In this document: one piece after another, positions 1-7,859 of the stretch | Layout of the letters: every line of letters starts with the position of its first letter | How positions within the stretch are numbered: position 1 is the first letter of the stretch | Assembly (NCBI GenBank): GCA_002381945.1 | Contig: DFXY01000061.1 | Location: 1 to 48,129 of the forward strand | Length of the DNA: 48,129 nucleotides | Direction of reading: 5' to 3' | Source: Bacteriovoracaceae bacterium UBA4096 | GTDB lineage: Bacteria > Bdellovibrionota > Bacteriovoracia > Bacteriovoracales > Bacteriovoracaceae | The notes under the pieces: model-generated | Databases searched by the model: none | What the model saw: only the letters and a program-made list of their open reading frames with translations | Told to the model about the DNA's origin: nothing | Position numbers and translations under genes: made by a program

Positions 1-59
1 AGCCCAGGATAGGCGTCGGAGATGAGTTTTAGTAAGTGTTGGGCCCGCATTCGTATCAT
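1..59 (-). CDS. Possible divergent gene, 5' end only (partial)
   Basis: On the minus strand an ATG at 59 (alternative in-frame ATG at 50) opens a frame that stays open to the window edge, about 19 codons. The visible N-terminus is rich in Leu, Arg and Ile, as in small helical or DNA-binding proteins. It would diverge from the tyrosine-catabolism operon, the usual place for a local regulator. There is no clear Shine-Dalgarno sequence and the stretch is far too short to classify. A chance open frame of this length is quite possible. Confidence 0.25.
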   Translation of the reverse strand, partial: MIRMRAQHLLKLISDAYPG

Positions 60-99
60 AGGGCTAAAAGGTTACAATTTTTTTAGCTAAATGTTTAGT

Positions 100-112
100 G
101 CGCGCGACGCGC
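100..112. promoter_or_regulatory. GC-rich inverted repeat upstream of the tyrosine operon
   Basis: GCGCG (100-104) and CGCGC (108-112) form a perfect 5-bp inverted repeat around CGA in otherwise AT-rich DNA. It lies about 70 bases before the chosen hisC start, between that gene and the possible divergent gene, so an operator role is conceivable. No promoter hexamers could be assigned with confidence around it. Confidence 0.25.
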
Positions 113-180
113 CATTATTTATCAATGCCATTTTACTTCTCTCTTTGGTATTTTTGGAGGGTCAAACCAAAGAAGGTGCC

Positions 181-1305
181 ATGCAAAAGAAGCTCGTCCC
201 AGAGTATATTGAACAACTCGAAGTTTATCAGGCCGGTAAGCCCATTGAGGAACTTGCCAGGGAAAAAGGCTTAACTCGTATTTCCAAATTGGCGAGTAAT
301 GAAAATCCTTTAGGCCCTTCCCCTTTTGCTATAAGGGAAATGACTAATGCTCTTTGGGATGTCCATCGTTACCCTGATATGTTTGCCCACCAATTAAAAA
401 ATTCTCTATGCGATCTTTATCAATTAAAACCTCAGAACATTATTTTAGGAAATGGCTCAGAAGGAATCATGGGATATATCGTCCGCGCATTCCTTCAGCC
501 GAATGAAGAGGTCGTAACTTCTGAAAATACGTTTATAGGTTTTTTAATTCTGGCAAAATCAGTCGGAGCAAAACTTATTCAGGTTCCAAGAGGATCAGAC
601 TATAAATATGACGTTGAGGCCATGGCAAAAAAAATTACTGACAACACTAAGATTGTCTACATTGCGAACCCAGACAATCCAACTGGTACTTATATCACTA
701 AAGAAGAATTTGATTTTCTTATGAAGCATGTACCGTCCCATACCATCGTGATTCTTGATGAAGCCTATTTTGAATTCGCCCAAGGCCAATGGGATTATCC
801 GGATTCTATGAACTACAGGTATGACAATGTCATCACTCTTAGAACTTTTTCAAAAGCTTATGGGATTTCAGGCGTAAGATGCGGTTATGGGTTTGGACAT
901 GAATATCTGATTAGTAATTTGCATAAAGTTAAACTTCCATTTGAACCCAGCTTGATTGCCCAAAAAGGTGCATACGGTGCTTTGAAGGATTATCCTCATT
1001 TGGTTCGGACCCTGGAAAACAATAAAGAACGTTACAATGAATTATTCAGATATCTGACTGAAAATGGTTTTAAACCGATTCCATCGGTAACTAATTTTGT
1101 GACTATCAAAACCGGGTCAGAAGAAAAAAGTTTATTTCTTTATAATGAACTTCTGAATCATGGAGTCATCATTCGTCCTTTAAGGGCCAATCTTATGCCT
1201 GATCATATAAGAATTTCCATGGGGACAAAGGAAGAAATGATGCATTTCTACGAAGCCATGGAAGATGTACTACCTCGTTACAAAAAACAATTTGGAGGGG
1301 TTTAA
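181..1305 (+). CDS. HisC-family aminotransferase, likely aromatic amino acid transaminase
   Basis: A PLP-dependent fold-type I aminotransferase of the histidinol-phosphate aminotransferase family, 374 residues, close to the family norm. Visible motifs are SNENPLGPSP near the N-terminus, NPDNPTG, a DEAYFEF segment and FSKAYG with the Schiff-base lysine at about K225. The start at 181 is preferred because AGAAGG sits at 171-176 and the protein then begins like other HisC proteins. The upstream ATG at 91 would add 30 residues with no family counterpart. It abuts the fumarylacetoacetase gene, with no other histidine-biosynthesis gene nearby. I therefore infer that it transaminates tyrosine or phenylalanine, the first step of the homogentisate route; true HisC activity cannot be excluded. 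Confidence 0.85.
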   Translation: MQKKLVPEYIEQLEVYQAGKPIEELAREKGLTRISKLASNENPLGPSPFAIREMTNALWDVHRYPDMFAHQLKNSLCDLYQLKPQNIILGNGSEGIMGYIVRAFLQPNEEVVTSENTFIGFLILAKSVGAKLIQVPRGSDYKYDVEAMAKKITDNTKIVYIANPDNPTGTYITKEEFDFLMKHVPSHTIVILDEAYFEFAQGQWDYPDSMNYRYDNVITLRTFSKAYGISGVRCGYGFGHEYLISNLHKVKLPFEPSLIAQKGAYGALKDYPHLVRTLENNKERYNELFRYLTENGFKPIPSVTNFVTIKTGSEEKSLFLYNELLNHGVIIRPLRANLMPDHIRISMGTKEEMMHFYEAMEDVLPRYKKQFGGV

Positions 1306-2304
1306 ATGAGAGTCTGCACCTTTAAACGCCCAACTCCTTTTGGCGTTCAGAAAAGACTAGGTCTTTTTTTTGATGAAAAAATTCTTATTGATGTAAATCT
1401 ACTTTGGCAAGCCGAGTTTGAACGTCAGGGATTTTTTGCTCCGGAGAAACGAGCTCAGCTTTTTGCTCCAACATCGCTGGCCCAATTCCTTCGCATTCAT
1501 CAGGATGCGGCCATAGCCATGTTGCAAGATACTCTTGAACTATACAAAAAGTTATCAAAAGAAGGGCTAACTCACTTCGCTTTTCATCTATTGGATGCTC
1601 CAGATGTGAGATTCGACGCACCTTTGGATGAAATAGCTATGTACCGTGATTTTTATGCTCATGAAAAACACGTCAAGAAAGGTTTTGAAAAAAGACAGGA
1701 AGATGTACCAACTGCCTGGTATGAGATACCGGCCTATTATAAGGGTGGTAATACTGGTTTCATTGGTCAGGACGACATTATACCTTGGCCTTTTTATACT
1801 CAGAAACTGGATTATGAACTGGAATTAGGAGTCATCATAGGACGTGATGGAAAAAATGTGAAGGCCCAGAATATAAAGAAGCACATCTTCGGTTTTACTA
1901 TCCTAAATGATATTTCTGCCCGGGATATACAACGCAAAGAGATGTCGATTCGCCTGGGACCCGCTAAAGGTAAAGATTGGTGTTCAGTCATGGGGCCTGT
2001 AATCGTTACTTTCGATGAGTTTAATTACGAAGAACCTAACCTCCTCATGACAGCAGCAGTAAATGGTGAAGAATGGTCACGAGGTTATTCAGGGGATTCA
2101 CATTACTCATGGGGTGAAATGATTGAACATATGGGAATGGAAGAATGGATCAGGGCCACTGATTTTATTGGTTCAGGTACAGTTGGGACTGGTTGTGGGC
2201 TTGAATTAGATAAGTGGATCAAGCCGGGAGATCTGCTGGAACTTTCAATTGAAAAGATTGGAACTTTAAAAAATATTGTTGGAACACCAAACAAAAGAGA
2301 TTGA
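1306..2304 (+). CDS. fahA: Fumarylacetoacetase (fumarylacetoacetate hydrolase)
   Basis: Hydrolyses fumarylacetoacetate to fumarate and acetoacetate, the last step of tyrosine catabolism. The 332-residue protein keeps the family catalytic set. D115 and H122 lie in a DFYAHEKH segment, E171 and E173 in DYELELG and D202 in NDISARD, matching the metal ligands and catalytic His of characterised FAH. R206 and Q209 follow. The C-terminus carries GTVGTGCGLE and KPGDLLEL. Its ATG follows the hisC-type stop directly and a GGAGG sequence lies just before it, so the two genes are one transcript. The full-length match to true fumarylacetoacetase, not only the broad FAH superfamily, and the adjacent hmgA make the assignment firm. 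Confidence 0.93.
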   Translation: MRVCTFKRPTPFGVQKRLGLFFDEKILIDVNLLWQAEFERQGFFAPEKRAQLFAPTSLAQFLRIHQDAAIAMLQDTLELYKKLSKEGLTHFAFHLLDAPDVRFDAPLDEIAMYRDFYAHEKHVKKGFEKRQEDVPTAWYEIPAYYKGGNTGFIGQDDIIPWPFYTQKLDYELELGVIIGRDGKNVKAQNIKKHIFGFTILNDISARDIQRKEMSIRLGPAKGKDWCSVMGPVIVTFDEFNYEEPNLLMTAAVNGEEWSRGYSGDSHYSWGEMIEHMGMEEWIRATDFIGSGTVGTGCGLELDKWIKPGDLLELSIEKIGTLKNIVGTPNKRD

Positions 2305-2305
2305 T

Positions 2306-3403
2306 ATGAGTGATAATTTTCATGCAAGTGGAGTTTATACGAAACAGGCCCATGTAAAAATCCCTGAAGGAATGTTTGAAGAAGAGCATGGGCGGAAAGG
2401 ATTTTTTGGCCGGGTTTCACAAATTTATCACACTAACAAGCCCACTGATTGGACGAATATCGAAGGTGATCTAAAACCCCGCAATCTTCCTCCATTATTC
2501 AATGATAAAAAATTCCAAAATCAATTTGTAAAAATTCTCTATAACAATGATCTAGAAGTTTATTTAGGGACTTTGACGAAAAACCCGGAGAGCTTTTATC
2601 GTAATGCTGATTTTGACGAAATGTTTTTCATACATGAAGGCTCCGGCCGAATGGAAACGATCTATGGGCACATTCCATTCAAAAAAGGTGACTACATCAT
2701 TGTTCCTCGAGGAACCACTTATAAAACTTATATTACTGAGACTTGTAAAATCCTTAAAGTAGAGTCTAAATCAGAATTTGAAGAACCTTCCAGAGGAATT
2801 TTAGGACCGAATGCCCTTTATGACCAAACTGCAAAGTTTATTCCGGAAGCAGCTCTCGGTTCAGAAAATAATCTTAAGGCCTATCCAATTGACGTCAAAT
2901 ATCATGGAGAAATCACCAGAGTCGTTTATCCTTTTAATCCTTTGGATGCTGCTGGATGGAAGGGCTCGCTTTATGCCTGGAAAATTTCAATCTACGATTA
3001 CTGTCCGATAAATTCTCACCGTTATCATATCCCACCATCAGGTCACACAATGTTTGTTGCCCATAACTTTATTATCTGCTCATTTGTGGCTCGCCCACTC
3101 GAGCACACCAGTGAGGGTGTACTAAAAGTTCCATTTTTCCATTCTAACATTGATTATGATGAAGTCCTTTTCTACCATCAGGGAAATTTCTTTTCTCGTG
3201 ATAATATTGATGCGGGAGCAATTACCTTTCATCCTCAAGGTATTCACCATGGTCCTCATCCCAAAGCATTTTTGAAGGCCAATGAGAATGAGTTTACAGA
3301 TGAATTTGCAGTCATGATTGATTCCCGTAATTCCTTGATGATGACTCCAGCTTTTGAGCAAAATGAGAATAAGGATTACTGGAAAAGCTGGATGAATAAA
3401 TGA
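2306..3403 (+). CDS. hmgA: Homogentisate 1,2-dioxygenase
   Basis: Opens the aromatic ring of homogentisate to maleylacetoacetate using non-haem Fe(II). The 365-residue cupin protein has a C-terminal HSNIDYDEVLFYHQG segment (H279, E286) and FHPQGIHHGPHP, which supply the His/Glu/His iron-ligand pattern of the shorter bacterial branch of this family. The start at 2306 lies one base after the fahA stop. An in-frame codon at 2276 would place the start inside fahA and is rejected. The gene sits between fahA and a flavin-reductase-like gene. Neither 4-hydroxyphenylpyruvate dioxygenase nor maleylacetoacetate isomerase is seen in the window, so those steps must be encoded elsewhere. Confidence 0.92.
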   Translation: MSDNFHASGVYTKQAHVKIPEGMFEEEHGRKGFFGRVSQIYHTNKPTDWTNIEGDLKPRNLPPLFNDKKFQNQFVKILYNNDLEVYLGTLTKNPESFYRNADFDEMFFIHEGSGRMETIYGHIPFKKGDYIIVPRGTTYKTYITETCKILKVESKSEFEEPSRGILGPNALYDQTAKFIPEAALGSENNLKAYPIDVKYHGEITRVVYPFNPLDAAGWKGSLYAWKISIYDYCPINSHRYHIPPSGHTMFVAHNFIICSFVARPLEHTSEGVLKVPFFHSNIDYDEVLFYHQGNFFSRDNIDAGAITFHPQGIHHGPHPKAFLKANENEFTDEFAVMIDSRNSLMMTPAFEQNENKDYWKSWMNK

Positions 3404-4026
3404 AAACTTTTAGAACCGATGGCGCCTTCGCTGATAATTATAAATTTCTTATTGGATCCATTATTCCTCGGCCAATTGCAGTCATTTCGACCAGAAATAT
3501 TGATGGAACAAATAACCTGGCCCCTTTTTCTTTTTTCACTGCAGTGTCGGCATCTCCAATGATCATTGCCTTTTGTCCTATGATCAGGACCTCGAATGGC
3601 GAATTTAAAGATACTGTTAAGAACATTCTTCGAGAAAGAGAGTTCGTGGTAAATTTTTGTACTGAAGATAATTATACGAAAGTAAATTTAGCTTCAACTG
3701 AACTACCCTATGGTGAAGATGAGTTTTCCTTCACTGGATTAACGCCCCTTGATTCTGAGCTCATTAAGGCCAAACGTTTAAAAGAGTCTCCTGTTCAATT
3801 TGAATGTGAATTTCGGGATATGCTCTCTTATGGAAAAATCCCCGGCTCAGGCTCACTGATTACAGGTGAGGTTAAGCTGGTTCATGTCGATGAGAGAATC
3901 ATGAAAGACGGAAAAATTTCAACCGAGTTATTGAAGGCCGTAGGCAGAGGGGCAGGAAATGACTGGTTTAAAACAGACAGCCGCTTTGAAGTAGAGCGGC
4001 TGACCAAAGCACAAATTCAGAAATAA
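3400..4026 (+). CDS. Flavin reductase-like domain protein
   Basis: A 208-residue protein of the flavin reductase-like (FMN-binding split barrel, DIM6/NTAB) family. The opening IIPRPIAVIST and the following NLAPFSFFTAVSASP segment are typical FMN-binding features of this family. The start codon overlaps the hmgA stop in an ATGA, so translation is probably coupled. Family members reduce FMN or simply bind it. In tyrosine-catabolic operons they recur without a defined step, so the physiological role here is unknown. The gene ends at 4026, directly abutting the stop of the convergent gene at 4027. Confidence 0.8.
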   Translation: MKTFRTDGAFADNYKFLIGSIIPRPIAVISTRNIDGTNNLAPFSFFTAVSASPMIIAFCPMIRTSNGEFKDTVKNILREREFVVNFCTEDNYTKVNLASTELPYGEDEFSFTGLTPLDSELIKAKRLKESPVQFECEFRDMLSYGKIPGSGSLITGEVKLVHVDERIMKDGKISTELLKAVGRGAGNDWFKTDSRFEVERLTKAQIQK

Positions 4027-4533
4027 TTATTCACATCTAACATGAGTAAGCGATTCTGACCCACTATCAAAGTGTAAGGTGACAGTTCCCTGAATTTCAC
4101 CTGTTGCTGACTGGGTCAGACTCACGTCCATACTCTTGTGCGAGAACAGGGTATAGCGATTTGTATCACCGATGACAGAAAAGCGGCCGTTATTTGAGAT
4201 GATAGTGGCAACATTATATTGAACAGGAGTGGTCATTAAGTCTTCATTCAGTACAGTTTCAACTGCTGTTCCACAATTAAGATTTAATATTGCAGACGAT
4301 GAACCATCAGCATCATAGCTAACAACACATGTATACTTATCAGCAAAGATTCCTGAACAGTACCCCTGTTGATTAACAGGTTTAGGCGAAATCACAACCC
4401 GGCAAGACCCCTGGTTCCCCATTAAACTTCTTGCCTCGGCCGTTTCACAGTTTTTCTGATGTTTCATTACTGGGTCTTCGGCTAAAGCAAAAGAACTGAA
4501 CACTAAAATCGAAAAGATAATCAGATTTTTCAA
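4027..4533 (-). CDS. Secreted hypothetical protein
   Basis: 168 residues with a clear Sec signal peptide (Lys-Asn, a hydrophobic stretch, then cleavage probably after FALA), so it is periplasmic or exported. The mature part has six or so cysteines and an even beta-strand-like pattern, but I recognise no family. The start is TTG at 4533, supported by AGGAG about five bases upstream. A TATAAT hexamer lies in the gap upstream near 4562, though no good -35 element pairs with it. Its stop (4027-4029) touches the stop of the convergent flavin-reductase-like gene, so no shared terminator separates them. Confidence 0.75.
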   Translation of the reverse strand: MKNLIIFSILVFSSFALAEDPVMKHQKNCETAEARSLMGNQGSCRVVISPKPVNQQGYCSGIFADKYTCVVSYDADGSSSAILNLNCGTAVETVLNEDLMTTPVQYNVATIISNNGRFSVIGDTNRYTLFSHKSMDVSLTQSATGEIQGTVTLHFDSGSESLTHVRCE

Positions 4534-4612
4534 GGGAACTCCTGAATAAGTATCTGGTAATTATATGGCAGATTTATTCGAGCGGATGAGGTCCTGTAAA
4601 AATGACACTATT

Positions 4613-6496
4613 TTACTGGTTATTTTGATCCCGATTAAGTTCAAAAGCATCATTATCATGAGGGATAGGAGGGGGTTGAGGCACACCAGTCAGCTCTCCA
4701 CGCCCTAATCCAATTCCCCTAGTGGCTTTGGCCATGGCAGTAATTGAAAACTTAGGCGTTCGATCTGCTTTAAATAATCCATTGGCCTCCTGAAAAGTGT
4801 CCGTAAACTGGGTATAGCAGTATCCGGCAAAGAGCTCGATTCGATGAATTGAATCCATTAAAGCTTCATAACGGCGTCTGAACTCCTGGGATGTAGTCGC
4901 TGCAGAGTACCCCCATGATTTAGTAATTTCATAGTCAGGCTCTACAAAAGCGATGCCTCCGAACTCTGTTAACATAACTGGCTGTCCTCGATGAGCATAC
5001 CCATCCACCGTTATCACTCGGCCACCAGGACGATATTTATTTAAAACTTCTGCTACACTGGTATGACCACTGGTAGCATACTTCTTGAGAAGTCTTTCTG
5101 GCTGATCATCATAATCATGAATTCCAACGATGTCTGTGGCAGTACTTTCCCAGCCATCATTTCCTATGCAAGGCCTGGTAGGATCAATTGTTTTAGTTAA
5201 ATGATAAAGCGCCTGCACACAACTTTGATGTGCAATTTTCTCAGCAAGATCAGGGACACCCCATGATTCATTAAAAGGAACCCAGACAACAATACAAGGA
5301 TGATTAACATCACGGTTAAGAACCTCCAGCCACTCACGTGTTAAGCGCTCAACTGACTCTTGTGTAAAACGATAGGCGCTTGGCATCTCCCCCCAAACTA
5401 ACAGGCCCATTTTATCAGCCCAATAGAGGAAATTAGGATCTTCAACTTTTTGATGTTTTCTGACTCCATTAAAACCCGCAGCTTTTATCAACTCAATATC
5501 TTTGATAATGGCCTCTTCACTGGGTGGAGTCATAAAAGTATCAGGCCAATAGCCCTGATCAAGAACTAATCTCATATAATAAGGTCTGCCATTTAGCAGG
5601 AACCTATCCCGATTATATGAAACAGAACGAAGTGCCGTATACGAATGAACTTGGTCGAGTCTTTTATTGTTGCACCAAAGTTCTAGTTCTACATTAATGA
5701 GTGTTGGTTTTTCTGGGCTCCATAGAAGCTCATTTCGGAAATCATCAATTCCTGGATCTGACATCGCTATCCTACGGTGAACCTCATTATGAATAACTTC
5801 ATAACGATCACGCGCTAGGATCTGATCTTTTGAACTTAATATCACCCGTAGTTCAAGCCCGTCTTTACAAGGACCAGCAATAAAAACTTCACAACCAATT
5901 TCCCAGCGTTCGAGCAAGGGCGTGCAGCGGCAACGCTGGATATATGTCTCAGGTACTTCTTCCAGCCATACGGATTGCCAGATACCAGTAGTACGGGGAT
6001 ACCAGATGCTATGAGGCTCTTTTTGCCAATCCTGTTTACCTCTTGGTTTAGTGAGATCCAATGGATCATCATCGGCGCAAACTGTGACAATTTGTTCTTC
6101 GGTCCTATTTAAGCAATTGGTAATATCAAAGCTAAATGGAGTATGACCACCTTCATGGGAGCCAAGAAAATGGCCGTTAACCCAAACATTGGCGAAATAA
6201 TCTACAGCACCAAAATGTAAGATGGTCCTACTTTCAGTAAAAGAAACAGTAAAAGACTTTTGATACCAGCAGCGGCGATGAAAATTGCGATCGTCAATGC
6301 CACTTGCCTTGGTTTCTGGCGCGAAGGGAACATTAATTTTATGCGTCCAACGGTTAATGTCATTAGGTGTATAAAAGTTTTGTTCATTATCAAAGCAGAA
6401 GTCCCACTCACCATTCAACGTTTTCCATTTATTTCGACGAAAAATTTTTCTCGGGTGATTTGCCCCGCTTTCGTCCAAATTTGCCTCTGCTTTCAT
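4613..6496 (-). CDS. Glycoside hydrolase family 2 protein (beta-galactosidase/glucuronidase type)
   Basis: A 627-residue retaining exo-glycosidase of GH2. An N-terminal jelly-roll sugar-binding domain (to about 180), an Ig-like sandwich and a C-terminal TIM barrel can be followed. The acid/base Glu lies in FNESWG at about E410 and the nucleophile in LTEFGG at about E511, the two GH2 signature sites. There is no signal peptide, so it probably acts in the cytoplasm on imported or recycled oligosaccharides. AAGGGG lies seven bases before the ATG at 6496. It diverges from the galactofuranose-type glycan operon, which may indicate related chemistry. Substrate (beta-galactoside, glucuronide or mannoside) cannot be told from sequence alone. 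Confidence 0.88.
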   Translation of the reverse strand: MKAEANLDESGANHPRKIFRRNKWKTLNGEWDFCFDNEQNFYTPNDINRWTHKINVPFAPETKASGIDDRNFHRRCWYQKSFTVSFTESRTILHFGAVDYFANVWVNGHFLGSHEGGHTPFSFDITNCLNRTEEQIVTVCADDDPLDLTKPRGKQDWQKEPHSIWYPRTTGIWQSVWLEEVPETYIQRCRCTPLLERWEIGCEVFIAGPCKDGLELRVILSSKDQILARDRYEVIHNEVHRRIAMSDPGIDDFRNELLWSPEKPTLINVELELWCNNKRLDQVHSYTALRSVSYNRDRFLLNGRPYYMRLVLDQGYWPDTFMTPPSEEAIIKDIELIKAAGFNGVRKHQKVEDPNFLYWADKMGLLVWGEMPSAYRFTQESVERLTREWLEVLNRDVNHPCIVVWVPFNESWGVPDLAEKIAHQSCVQALYHLTKTIDPTRPCIGNDGWESTATDIVGIHDYDDQPERLLKKYATSGHTSVAEVLNKYRPGGRVITVDGYAHRGQPVMLTEFGGIAFVEPDYEITKSWGYSAATTSQEFRRRYEALMDSIHRIELFAGYCYTQFTDTFQEANGLFKADRTPKFSITAMAKATRGIGLGRGELTGVPQPPPIPHDNDAFELNRDQNNQ

Positions 6497-6584
6497 CCGC
6501 AGCCCCTTGAATTCAACTGTAGCGGTTTAAGTGTTTTCAAATCATTTCAAAACCCATGCCTGTTTTAATATTGAGCGTTCTAGT

Positions 6585-6601
6585 TTGGCACATGATTGGC
6601 A
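6585..6601 (+). promoter_or_regulatory. Sigma-54 (-24/-12) promoter for the glycan operon
   Basis: TTGGCACATGATTGGCA matches the sigma-54 consensus TGGCACG-N4-TTGCA with two mismatches. The invariant GG (6587-6588) and GC (6599-6600) are exactly 12 bases apart. The predicted transcript would start near 6612 and give a leader of about 65 bases before the glycosyltransferase ATG at 6677. The element lies in the only divergent gap of the region. Enhancer-binding sites would have to lie further upstream, in the gap or inside the GH2 gene. Confidence 0.6.
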
Positions 6602-6676
6602 TTGACTGGCCTGAATGAAATTAAGGAGTCCCAAGTCTTCGCGTTAAATATAACTTGAACATTCTGGAGTTGATGC

Positions 6677-7858
6677 ATGAACACTTCTTGTGAAACCACG
6701 GATCTCTTGGTTTTTTCTCATTTGCGATGGGATTTTGTTTTTCAACGACCCCAGCATCTTTTATCTCGTCATGCGAAATATCGCAGAGTCTTTTATTTTG
6801 AAGAACCGGTATTTGGTATGACTGAGCTACCACGCCTGCATTTACGGGAAACATCCGAAAATGTTCTTGTTGTTATTCCTTATCTTCCTTCAAATATTGA
6901 ACATTCAAAGATGGAAGCCGCTTTAACAGATTTGGTAGATGAATTAATTTATGAAGAAGAGCTGATTGATTATTCTCTGATGTACTATACCCCTATGGCA
7001 TTGAATTTCTCACGCCATCTAGAGCCACGATCTATCATTTTTGATTGTATGGATGAACTTTCTCATTTCAAAGAAGCACCTAAAACGCTGGTGGAATTGG
7101 AAGAAGAACTCCTGGGAATGGCCGATCTCGTTTTCACTGGGGGTCATTCCCTATATGAGGCGAAGAAACACAAACATCACAATATCCATCCTTTTCCAAG
7201 CAGTATTGACTTTCATCATTTTAGCCAGGCCAGGACCCGACTGATAGAACCAGATGATCAAGTTAACATCCCTCATCCTCGAATTGGTTTTTATGGAGTC
7301 ATAGATGAACGATTTGATCATGAGCTTCTGATGCAAATTGCAGATTTAAAGCCTGAATATCAGTTCATCATTGCAGGTCCCATAGTTAAGATTGATCCGC
7401 GGATTCTTCCTAGGAGAAATAATATACATTACCTTGGTAAAAAAGATTACCACGCTCTCCCTTTATATCTGGCCGGCTGGGACTGTGCCATGATGCCATT
7501 TGCTCATAATGATTCGACCAAATTTATATCACCCACTAAAACCCCGGAGTTTTTAGCGGCAGGAAAACCGGTTGTATCAACCAGTATCAAGGATGTGGTT
7601 AATCCTTATGGTAATCACCATATGGTGCATATTGCTGATAGTCCGGAAGATTTTATTGATGGAATAGATCTAGCAATGGAAGAAAGAAAACTTCCAGAGT
7701 GGATAGATCGAGTGGACCATTATCTGCGAGATCATTCTTGGGATAAAACCTTTCAAAAAATGGCGGAACTAGAGCTTAGATGCAACCACACCCAGTCAAA
7801 GACTGAAAGATTCAGTGAAAAGAGATCGATAAGCGTTAACGTGAGCGGCGCGGTTTAA
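6677..7858 (+). CDS. Glycosyltransferase (GT4-like) of a glycan operon
   Basis: A 393-residue, GT-B-fold glycosyltransferase. It opens with the FSHLRWDFVFQRPQH motif typical of a subgroup found beside UDP-galactopyranose mutase genes, and its C-terminal half has a donor-site segment TKTPEFLAAGKPVVST. No signal peptide or membrane helix is visible, so it works on the cytoplasmic face. GGAG lies eight bases before the ATG. It is first in an operon with the GH1-RmlD fusion (one base between stop and next start), glf and galE. It may transfer galactofuranose or another sugar onto a surface polysaccharide; the acceptor is unknown. Confidence 0.82.
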   Translation: MNTSCETTDLLVFSHLRWDFVFQRPQHLLSRHAKYRRVFYFEEPVFGMTELPRLHLRETSENVLVVIPYLPSNIEHSKMEAALTDLVDELIYEEELIDYSLMYYTPMALNFSRHLEPRSIIFDCMDELSHFKEAPKTLVELEEELLGMADLVFTGGHSLYEAKKHKHHNIHPFPSSIDFHHFSQARTRLIEPDDQVNIPHPRIGFYGVIDERFDHELLMQIADLKPEYQFIIAGPIVKIDPRILPRRNNIHYLGKKDYHALPLYLAGWDCAMMPFAHNDSTKFISPTKTPEFLAAGKPVVSTSIKDVVNPYGNHHMVHIADSPEDFIDGIDLAMEERKLPEWIDRVDHYLRDHSWDKTFQKMAELELRCNHTQSKTERFSEKRSISVNVSGAV

Positions 7859-7859
7859 A

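Noticed and set aside
91..180. Upstream extension of the HisC-type protein from the ATG at 91
   Set aside because: It has no family counterpart, while the ATG at 181 has AGAAGG at the right spacing and gives a standard N-terminus.
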